Source: Anthostomella pinea
Lineage: Eukaryota > Ascomycota > Sordariomycetes > Xylariales > Xylariaceae
Reading direction: 5' to 3'
Assembly (NCBI GenBank): GCA_963556695.1
Contig: CAUWAG010000006.1
Coordinates: 744,001 to 808,000 of the forward strand
DNA: 64,000 bases
Shown here: positions 55,461 to 64,000 of the stretch, one piece after another
Numbering within the stretch: the first letter of the stretch is position 1
Layout: each line of letters starts with the position of its first letter
Notes under the pieces: generated by a model
Database searches by the model: none
Told to the model about the DNA's origin: nothing
What the model saw: only the letters and a program-made list of their open reading frames with translations
Position numbers and translations under genes: made by a program

Positions 55461-55703
55461 TGTCACGGGCTCCGGTACGGGCAGTATAGGCGATCGTATG
55501 ACAGTTTATTCTCTACGGTTCTGGCAGGGTTACAGGTATTTCTATTGACAAGACGTAGCTCGAAGAGCTATAATTTAGGTTCGGGCAGGAACAGTAAAGA
55601 TATCGTCAGTTCTCAGGTCCACATTGGTCCACCCGGGCCGCCGACAGCTGGCGCCCGGGGTCCCTCCACTTCCTGCCCATAGGCAGGGTCCAGCGCCGTG
55701 ACA
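55461..55703 (-). repeat. 5' LTR
   Basis: 243 bp with the same ends as 49795-50037; followed by the CATCA target copy at 55704-55708. The bases inside the element next to it do not start with TGG, so a standard full-tRNA 3'-end primer site is not obvious. Confidence 0.95.
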
Positions 55704-55749
55704 CATCAGTAACATCATGACTTTGACCCATACTCGAGTATTATGATTG

Positions 55750-56160
55750 ATCAGTCAAGCCTGTTCCAACAGTATCGTTTAACTTTAACGAGTAAAAACT
55801 TCTTTTTAAAAAATAGTTTTAGTTCTTTTACCAGGTATTTCTAACTTAATTCAAACTTTATAATAAGTTATAAAAGTCGACAATTTGTCTTATCTAATAT
55901 TTATATTTCATGGCTTCATTTAAATATTTCGTTAAACAATTTTTGAATATAAAAAATTACTTTATAAAACTTTATTTTTTGATATCTTTGTTTAAATATA
56001 CCGCGGTAAAATCGGTTTAAATAATAACCTATTTATTAACGATTATAAAAATTCTTAATGTTTCTTATGATATAGCTTTAATAATAATTATAAGAGTTTC
56101 GTTATAATTAATACCTTTTTAATTTAAATTTTTACGTATAAATTTAAGTTTTAAGCTTAT
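55750..56160. other. AT-rich block
   Basis: A/T-dominated, no coding potential; it marks the right border of the repeat island. 56160-56718 returns to normal composition with no recognised gene. Confidence 0.6.
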
Positions 56161-56718
56161 TAAGCTTACCAGTACGATAGCCGGGGAATACCTACCTTAT
56201 GGTGTAGCTACATGTATGTCTCAAGTGATTGAGGTAACCAATCCGACTACCGCTATTAAAATGGCAGAATGGCTGGAGAGAGGAATCTCAGCGCTAGCGG
56301 TGGAGTTGATACACAGTGATCCTCCCGCGGTGCGTAGCACCTGCCCAACACGACGCCGTTAACATCGTCTTGATACACCAGCACCCACTGATCGGCCCAC
56401 GAATTGAACATGTTTATCCATGGACTTACGCAGATTCCATGCAGAACATATTGCCACAACATGCTCTGGCACGATTTGTCTGACCGTCGGTCTCAGATCA
56501 ACGGGGCAAGAGTGTCAGGACTTGGACAGTATTTCTTCCATGCATCTCCATCTATGACCTTCGGCCAGCAAGGACCGTTACGTTCACCACTATGGACAAT
56601 TCGACGTATTGACCTTCGGGTCAACAGGTCAACTCCGAATATCGCCTTCCTCCACTGCATATGGGATCTCCAGCTACGTTAATCCTCGTGTATGTTCCGT
56701 TTTCCTGTCACCTCAACC

Positions 56719-58011
56719 CTAGGCAGTAACACTGTTCGGCATGATCTTGCCCTCCAGCTTATCTGGGAACCCGAAGTTGATGCCAAAAGGCGGGTAGACG
56801 AAGCGCGTGACGTTGCCGCCGGCCGAGTAGCTGTCCAGGATTTTCATGTCTTCGGCGTCGAGGTCGACGATCTCGAGGTTGGACGTGATGCGCGATTCCG
56901 TGACCGACTTGGCGAGCACTGTGACGCCTCTCGCGACTGTAGAAGGGCGCAGACGTTAGCTGGTGTCCTGCTGTGAGGGATAGGTAAGGAACCAAGGGGG
57001 TAGGTAATACCGTGATAGCTCAGCAGCACCGTACCCGGACTGCACCCCTTGCGCTCCGCGACTTTGGTGACGGGCTCGCTCTTCAACAGCGGGCCACCGG
57101 TGCTGCCCAGGGGGCTGTAGGCCACGACATGAATCTCCTTCGCGCGGCAGAAATCGACAACCTCCTGCTGCGGCAGTGCAGGCGAGTTCTCGATCTGGTT
57201 GATAGCCGGGACGATCTCAGCGTGCTTCAGCAGCTGCTCGAGGTAGGGCACGCTATAATTACAAACGCCCACGCTCTTCGTCTTGCCCGTCTTAACCAAA
57301 CCCTCCATCTGCTTCCAGGTCGCGACGTGATTGTGGTCCCACAGGATATCGCGACTGCCGTCGGGCAGCTTGGGGAACTTGTCGTCGTTGCCGTGCGGGT
57401 TCATGCCGACGGCCCAGTGCACCAGGTACAGGTCGACGTAGTCGAGGCCGAGCGCGGCGAGCGACTTGGACAGCCCTAGCTCGGCGCGCGTCGAGTACGT
57501 GTTCCACAGCTTGGTCATGACGAAGATGTCCTCGCGCTTGCAGTAGCCGGCATCAAAGGCGGCTTTCATGCCCTGCCCGACCTCGTCCTCGTTGCCGTAG
57601 CAGTAGGCCGCGTCGATCAGCTTGTAGCCCACCTTGAGCGCGTGCGTGACGGCGGCGGCGACTTCGCCGGGGGCTGCTTGCCAAGTGCCTGGTTGTTGCC
57701 CGTCATGTTAGCTGTCGGTCCGCCGTTTACCTCGGGAACTCTGGACTTGGACTTCTTGATGAAAGTGGTGAATCGAAGCGAGTTGAAAAGCTTTGAATCT
57801 GCGACGAGATCACCGCGGGGTCAAGTCAAGGCGCCCCGCCGCCGGAAAAGGCAGGCGCCCCGTCGTCGCACAAAGTGAGGGGCAGGTCCATCCCCCGCCG
57901 CTCTCCAAGCAGTTCCCATATCGCAAAATCGAACACAGCAAAAAGGGACATACCGAAACCGACAGCAGGCATTTCCTGTCCGGTGTTGAGCTTGAACGTC
58001 GAAGGAGCCAT
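56719..58011 (-). CDS. Aldo-keto reductase, Gcy1/Gld1-like
   Basis: Exons on minus: 57954-58011, 57011-57688 and 56719-56936, 317 residues. The first exon gives MAPSTFKLNTGQEMPAVGFG and joins GTWQAAPGEVAAAV. The AKR catalytic residues are all visible: Asp and Tyr in LIDAAYCYGNE, Lys in FVMTKLWN and His in LYLVHWAVG. The coenzyme part has PLGSTGGPL and SVTESRITSN. Family members reduce aldehydes with NADPH in the cytosol; the NPHGNDDKFPK insertion resembles fungal glycerol dehydrogenase or glyceraldehyde reductase types, so a role in sugar-alcohol metabolism is likely but not proved. Intron 1 is 265 bp; intron 2 is 74 bp. Confidence 0.92.
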
Positions 58012-58979
58012 TGTGAAAGATGTGGATTGGCGGGAGAAAGAGGTGCCTGTACTGACTTTATGGTGACGATTCAGATATATGAGGTGAGGGGCAACTGAAC
58101 GGATAGTTGAGACAAATGGGTATAATCTACGAGTAGGAACAGTTCTTAAGCAGGAATTTATCCTGCAGTGGTCTTCGAATCCTATAAGTATTTATGCGCC
58201 GGTAGAATAGAGGCCGAAGGGCAGCTGGTTATCACCATACCTGACCTCACTCACACACAACAAGCTCCGCTTCGGCCGTGACGTCTTGCTTGGCCGCGTC
58301 CAGAGGGAACAGCCAGATGTAACCTGTCTCCACGTCTAGCTTATCATGTGCGTGTGAAGACAACTCCCGGGTAAACAATATGCTTGAAACCCCAGATTTC
58401 CCAGCTGTTCTGTAGTCTGGTGAGACCAGCGAGACCGGGAACCCAACCCCGGAGGCACGTCAGTGGTAGGGAGGCCAGCCAATCCTTCCGGCGGCTCGTC
58501 CTCATGAAGACGGAAACCCTCCGGGCTGGCTTTGCCACTGTTGATTACATGCCGGTGTCTGATGTGGGATGTGGGGTCCTCTTCAAGTACCTAACTGTGT
58601 GGGATACGGCGGGATCTAGCACCGAATCTATTCAAATCAGGGGTAATCTTCAAGCTATCATTATTGGTGATAACCTTCATAAATACATCAACCCCTCGAT
58701 GTAGGCATCTTTTTACGCCGATGGCTACTGAGAACCGTACAAGGTTATCCAACGTTTGAGAGCCATTGATTCGAGACGCAATCCACTTCAGGATCCTCCA
58801 CTGAGACAAACATTCGAGAACCTGTCTTCAGCTGGGATATCTGGTAGATAGATGTAAGAATTACGAGGCCCGGCCATCTGTCTATTATAAAGTCTATGGG
58901 CCCAACTGTACAACCTGCAGGAAGCCGAGTAGTGTACAGATAAAAATACAGCAGCCCGTCGCAAATGATGCCTCAGTCT
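58012..58979. other. Intergenic region
   Basis: About 970 bp without a recognisable gene; contains the promoter of the aldo-keto reductase gene and the 3' flank of the syntaxin gene. Confidence 0.45.
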
Positions 58980-60003
58980 TTATCCCGCCACGAGGACCCA
59001 GAGCCTGTGATTGATAGTGTTAGCAGAGTGGAAAAGGGGCGAGAATGTGAGATTGGTCGACTCACAGGAAAAAGACCATGAGTACGCCAAACATCTTTGC
59101 TATCAGCCACCGGTTGCTGGACACTGTCGACCAGTATTTGAGTAGTTCTCGTTGTGCGCCTTGCACATTGTCCACAACGTCCTCCGTGTTGGCGTCTATC
59201 CTTTCGATCATCTCGCTTTGCTCCGACACCATTTGCGCCAGTTGACCAAAGATCGATCCGAGTTCGTTGATGGTCCTCTCGATGGACTCGATAGCCTGCC
59301 CTCTCTGTTGGATATATGTATTCTGCGGCTGTGCCTCCTCCATCAAAAGCAGTTGCTGATCGCCCACGGGATTTAGCGATAGGAGATCGGTCCCCTGTGA
59401 TGGTGATCCCCTGTTCGGTGTTGCCCCGTATAGGGGTGAAGCTGATTGTTGGATTGATGGCTGTGCATGTTGGGAGACGGTGGATATAAAATTTTCTGTT
59501 CTTGATCTCGAGCTCTGAATGTTCTTGGTCCGGACCTCCAACACGTCCTTGAAATTCGCCCCAACGTCGCTCAGCTTCCCCTGCAACATTAGTACCACAT
59601 TCTTATTGTGTTCGCCTTCCTGGTCTACTTTGGGATGTTGTTGCCGTGTGAGGGTCTGGAGCCCGGAGATCTGTTGGTTTAGGGAGTTGAGATCTTGCTT
59701 GATTACAAAGGTGAGCTCGTTGATTTCGACGGGTCGGTCGTCGAATAGTGTCTTCCGTTTCGCTAGCTGTGCCAGCTTCTCCAGCTTGCCCATGGTACCG
59801 CCGATTCCTCTTCCAATATCGGCAGCCCTCCTGGCGAACTCGGATCTCCGTGGTGGCGCATCGCTATTTGCAGCAGCCCTCTCGGAATCGGTGAGGAGCG
59901 ATCGTCTTTGTGCGCCGAGTTTCGATGAGGCCTGTCGTTTTTGGACTTGGGTCAGGACGGATTTGAACTCGGCGGTCCGGTCTTGTATAGATGCGACAGC
60001 CAT
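58980..60003 (-). CDS. SED5: Golgi t-SNARE syntaxin 5 (Sed5)
   Basis: Exons on minus: 59066-60003 and 58980-59004, 320 residues. The ATG at 60003 (MAVASIQDRTAEFKSVL) fits the Sed5 N-terminus; another in-frame ATG 15 bp upstream is less typical. The N-terminal helical region contains EFARRAADIGRGI and LAKRKTLFDDRPVEINELT. The SNARE motif (about 225-285) contains AIESIERTINELGSIFGQLA with the central Gln, and the C-terminal anchor is MFGVLMVFFLLWVLVAG. The 61-bp intron interrupts the anchor, and the last exon is 25 nt. Sed5 is the Qa-SNARE for vesicle fusion at the cis-Golgi, including ER-to-Golgi and intra-Golgi traffic. Confidence 0.95.
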
Positions 60004-62167
60004 GGTGGGGAGCGTCAACCAGGATCACCGTGCGTGTTGCTCGAAGTAAGGCGGGCTACTCCTATGGTGAATGGCAAGCGACCAGCGCGAGTAGAAGACC
60101 CCAGGGCTATATAGGACGAAGACAGAGTCGCAGAGTCGAGGACAGCGTCATGTGATGCGAACAAAGGAAAGTGGTGGTGTGGAACGCGCGAGGCAATCAG
60201 CGGTTGGTTCTCCAGGGCGGCGCGAGAGGAAACGGGTGGTGGTGACTAGGAGAGTTTGGACACGATCAGTGGTGACTGTCGGCTGTATGGTCGGCTGATC
60301 AGTACCTATCAGAGGCAAGGTCATACGTAGTCAGGTCGATGTTGTCGTCGTGGGTCGGTAGTCGGTCGTCGGTGGTCGTCAATGGGATGAGGAGGAGGAT
60401 CTGAGTGGGTGAGTGGGATTGAGGGAGACGAGGGCCTCATCAAACGCGTGGAAGATTACAGGTGGATAAGGAAATTACGACGACTGGCGTCTTTTGAGTT
60501 TGGCTGATGAGGCCAGGGTGTTTGTTCCAACTTCCAACTTGTATGTTTCAAGCCAGCATTGAACCGAAGAGTGAGAGGTGGCGTTGTGGCTGTGCTGCAC
60601 TTACACCTTCCAGTGTTGTTGATTGAAACGCGGATGTCTTCAAGTCGGATCTACACATGTGACATTACATTTATCTTCCCACATGACTTGAAGCACCGGT
60701 TCTCGACTGTTTGGTACATCTGTTATTATTATGTTGACCTATCGGGGCTGCATCATCGTTGAACACATCTTTAATTTCCATCTTAGTTGTGTTCATTAGG
60801 TCGATCAATAGATCACACGTCTGACGCACCCCGCCGGTTGAGTGTTGCACCACTTGAGTGTCAATACCTGGTCACTGGCTCATCTGTGACCACTCGTGAA
60901 ATTGCTCGAGTATTACATCCAGTGTCGATATGGTGTAAGCGATGACAACAGATTCACGAATGATCTGTATACATCGATGAAACACAGCGGGTGACGCTCC
61001 CTGTGTTCAATGCTCAGTGTTCACCAGTGGTTTGATGTATCATGTATCATGTTGGCCCCCCTTGGGATCAGTGATATGGATGGCATGGACGTTACGAAAT
61101 CGGTGTCCACTTTGGATGTTGCCGTTGACGTCGAGGCTGAATGTTCTGTGCGCATAACCAGAGAAAAGAAAGGCAATGACCGCGGCCCATTTAACGGGGT
61201 ATCCCGTTGATATTGCCGTTTATTTTCCCGGTCAATAAGATAGGGAATATCCATGGATAACATCATGGCAGGCTGCATGAGGTGGTTGTACCCGTCGCGA
61301 TGTTCGTGGGTGACGTCGTGGCTATCAAGGCACCGCTTGTAGCTGTTCTTGCCGTTGTCTATCAGTGAGCACCTAATTGCTTCATCCATCGCCTCATCCA
61401 TCTACCCACTGGGCTATGGTGGTGGTGATGAGGTGAGGTAGAGGGCGGTGTGGCGTATCGAACGCTGTCAGGTACCCGTCCAGCGCATCTGCTAGGCCTC
61501 GTTGCACTAATAACAGTACTGCACTTATAACTGTGGAGTCTGGATGGCGTGTCAGTGCGCGTCTTCCACCAAGGATTCACCCGACTGCCCGAATCCGGCA
61601 TGCCTGCTCGCCTCCCTGCCTCCCTGCCTCCCTGCTGGTCTGTCCCGTCCTGTCCACGGGTTCCTTTCAGGTGGGCGGGCTATCGTCATTCTCCATTCCG
61701 TTTTCTTCAACAGCCTTCATTCTCCAAGTGTCGTGTTTTCCTCCCTTCCCTCCTCATTCATTACTGCTCGCCCTCCGACGCACATACTGTCGACGACTCA
61801 CTCGTTCTTTGTACATTGTGATGTTGTAGTTGTCGAGTATCCCGTGTCCATTATCCGTGAGATACCCACCCGCCCTCGTATTGTTCCGACCACTTCACCA
61901 CGATCCTCCAGCTGCGACCTGACATGCCCTTTGCGATCTACATCTGACGACCGGTCACCGACCTCCTTTTATTCCCATATCATACCACATAGTTGTCTGC
62001 CTGCGAACCATACCTGCGTACAATTTAATCAAGCATACGATTTAGCGCATTGTACTTCTTTCTACCTACCGACTTCTGGTATTCGCCTCTCAGGAGCCCA
62101 CCTGTTTTGCGATCTAGTCCTAGCATGCCGTCGGCGACGATACGTGTCTGTCTTAAACCTTACTGCG
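60004..62167. other. Intergenic region between SED5 and the right-end gene
   Basis: About 2.2 kb. Long frames at 61544-62227 plus are in pyrimidine-rich leader-like sequence and do not look like protein. The region presumably holds both divergent promoters and a long 5' leader. Nothing else is recognised. Confidence 0.45.
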
Positions 62168-64000
62168 ATGGACTCGGGATCTTACAACAATGTCCGCCGG
62201 GGTACGAACCCGCTCCCCCCAATGTGAGCATCTCCATTCTGATGAAACTCTATTGCGTGGGGGCCAAGAGAACTCTGCGCAGTTCCTAGATCCAGCTACT
62301 AAATTACAATGTTATATAGGTCGTCCACGCCTGACGCATACAAGGCGAATGTGAATCGGACCAAGACGAAGAAATGGGTCGAGGCAAAGATGCAGAGCTA
62401 CGATGGTGACGACTGGGGAAACGATTACGATGACGAATATGACGAACCCGAGCCCGAAGAGCCTCCCCCTCCGCGAACGACGGGGTTTCGACAGCCAGGC
62501 CAGTCGTTAATAGCGTCGCGAACCTTTTCCCAACCTGCCGCTGCGGAACCTCACATGTCGACGTCTGGCTTCCGCAGCCCTAGCGGTCCATTCTCTGTGC
62601 TACACACCAACTCTGCGCCCATCGATCCTTCACCTATGTCGTCGGGTGCTTCTCCAGGAGGACGCCTGGAGTACCACCCCATAACGTCCCCCTCGCCGCA
62701 ATCACGCATGTCTCCGCCGCCTTCAGCACCGACGCCGCAACGATTCCCCCCTCGCAACAGTAGTATGAGCCGACAGGACGCACCAGATATGGGACGGGTG
62801 ACTGCGGCCGGGTCTCGCCGTGGTTCGGCCTCGAGCGGTCGCCCCTGGATGGATGAACGATCGGCATCTCCCAGTCGAACCGCCGCCCCTCCCGAAAAGG
62901 CCTTGCCGTTTGTGAGGCCGTCCGATATATATCGGCGGATGGAGGAGGAGAAGGAAAAGGAGCGCATGTCGATAGAGTCCGGAAGACCGAGCTTAGACAG
63001 CATTCTTGGTCGGGGTGAGGGTACATCGTCTCCGGCAAACGCCATTCGCCTGGAACAACGACGGCGCACGAGTTTCGAAAGCCACGACGGTTCAGAATCC
63101 ACTCGCGGCCTGAAGCCAACTTTGGCCCCGGTGGCGGAAAGAAAGAGCGAATATGGCATGGAGCGGCTAATCGCAAACGCCGAGGGCGATGTCTCTGAAA
63201 CCCCGCCACCTTCTCAAGAGCAGCCACCGACGCAGCCTCAGTATTTTCCACCACCTGCAGAGTCCGACCCGCAGGTTCAACTGGACACCGTAAACAGTGG
63301 GCGCATTTCCACCAGCCCGAAATTACCAGATGTTGCGCGCATGTCTGGATTTGGCGACGACTTCTTCTCGACTTCGACACGGCGCAGTTCTCAAGGCGGC
63401 TCTCTCCAGGCCATAGCGGATAACCAAAAGACCTCCCCTCCTGAACTTGGGGTAGGCCTTTCAGACGCAACACCTGTCAATCAAGAGAAGCAGCCTCCGA
63501 GTGTGTTGGAAGGACCGAGCCATCAGCCAAACACTGACATCATAATCCCCATGACAAACGAAAAGTCACTGCCACAGAAGGACGAAAATGTGGTGTCACG
63601 ACAGCAACAAACGTCTCCTAGACCAACACTACCGGGAACTTGGGTGACAGAAACTGGGCCGGCATGGTCTGAAGCACCAACACCGATGGAGAGATCAGAA
63701 GGTCTCGGACAGAAACCCTTGGCTAGTGTCCAACAAGCCAACGAGTCCCCCAGCACTGAGAGTGTCGATGAACCAGCCGACATGGAGACAACAACTGAAG
63801 TGAAGCAACAGTCATCGGCACATGACGATGCTGTTGCTTCTCAAGCCATGACTACTGAACCTAATCACCATCCTACTCCACATTCTCTTCCACCTCTGAA
63901 GACCGATGACCCGCTTGTACCGAACACATTAGGGCAAATTAGTAGGGGACCGCCGCTGCCTGTGTACCAAAGCTCTCCTGTCCAGTACTCCCCTTCCACC
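62168..64000 (+). CDS. Long low-complexity protein, partial at window end
   Basis: Exon 1 62168-62223 (MDSGSYNNVRRGTNPLPP), intron 62224-62319 with an actaaat branch site and atag end, then an open frame from 62320 to the window edge, at least 579 residues. A conserved-looking start of exon 2 (STPDAYKANVNRTKTKKWVE, then an acidic DDWGNDYDDEYDEP block) is followed by a Pro/Ser/Gln-rich disordered region with short charged segments (DIYRRMEEEKEKERMS). Such a long stop-free stretch across this composition, plus the acidic block, supports a real gene. No catalytic domain is seen in the visible part; family not assigned. Confidence 0.8.

Larger units (their letters stand above)
49795..55703 (-). 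mobile_element. Ty3/gypsy chromovirus, full-length but inactivated
   Basis: Two 243-bp LTRs (49795-50037 and 55461-55703), each starting TGTCAC and ending GTGACA. The 5-bp sequence CATCA at 49790-49794 is repeated at 55704-55708 as target duplication. The internal part on minus holds gag, then protease, reverse transcriptase, RNase H, integrase and a C-terminal chromodomain, the order of Ty3/gypsy chromoviruses. By eye the LTRs differ at about 13 positions, nearly all transitions. Coding is broken only by nonsense codons. The 5' LTR is at the right. Confidence 0.95.

Noticed and set aside
61544..62227. Plus-strand frame of about 227 codons before the right-end gene
   Set aside because: Pyrimidine-rich leader-like sequence; it also runs through the better-supported exon starting at 62168 in another frame.

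Overview
The window is from a filamentous ascomycete, most probably Pezizomycotina. Its genes have short GT-AG introns with CTAAC/CTGAC-type branch sites. It carries fungal-type STAND/NACHT proteins, an Ayg1-type hydrolase, pogo-family DNA transposons and a chromodomain Ty3/gypsy retrotransposon. AT-rich blocks, together with nonsense codons that can all be explained by C-to-T or G-to-A changes, point to repeat-induced point mutation (RIP). The species cannot be named from the sequence.

Layout. 1-5200 is a repeat island: a heavily mutated pogo element (544-2402, minus) and a second, unrelated pogo element (2954-5175, plus) inserted in a small Cys-rich reading frame (minus). 5200-11400 holds gene remnants, a MITE and a large NACHT gene whose second intron contains another copy of the MITE. 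12400-22700 is ordinary gene-rich sequence: a GH43 glycosidase, a class 3 (diacylglycerol-type) lipase, glucosamine-6-phosphate N-acetyltransferase, a small DDQ-repeat protein and an Ayg1-like hydrolase. 23286-23387 is an intron-containing tRNA-Asn. 23.6-28.0 kb is a mosaic of broken coding pieces on the minus strand, cut by MITE cores and by an antisense fragment of an exo-1,3-beta-glucanase gene. 28.6-33 kb returns to normal genes: an uncharacterised Cys-rich protein, a Pin1/Ess1 prolyl isomerase and a membrane-anchored coiled-coil protein. 33-43.3 kb is gene-poor, with a pyrimidine-rich tract, a diverged tandem duplication, retrotransposon remnants and a tRNA-Asn pseudogene. 43.3-47.1 kb is a second NACHT gene (minus) with an apparent one-base frameshift.

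47.2-56.2 kb is a second repeat island: a nearly intact pogo element (47473-49332, same family as the first) followed by a structurally complete chromovirus (49795-55703, minus) with 243-bp LTRs and a CATCA target duplication. Both are inactivated by nonsense codons. 56.7-60.0 kb encodes an aldo-keto reductase and the Golgi syntaxin Sed5 (both minus). The window ends inside a gene for a long low-complexity protein that starts at 62168.

The housekeeping genes are unrelated to one another in pathway: chitin precursor synthesis (GNA1), Golgi fusion (SED5), signalling/prolyl isomerisation (PIN1) and lipid turnover. The unusual content lies in the accessory blocks: two NLR-like genes next to repeat islands, a MITE family found in a promoter region, an intron and broken genes, and several gene fragments with no recognisable family.
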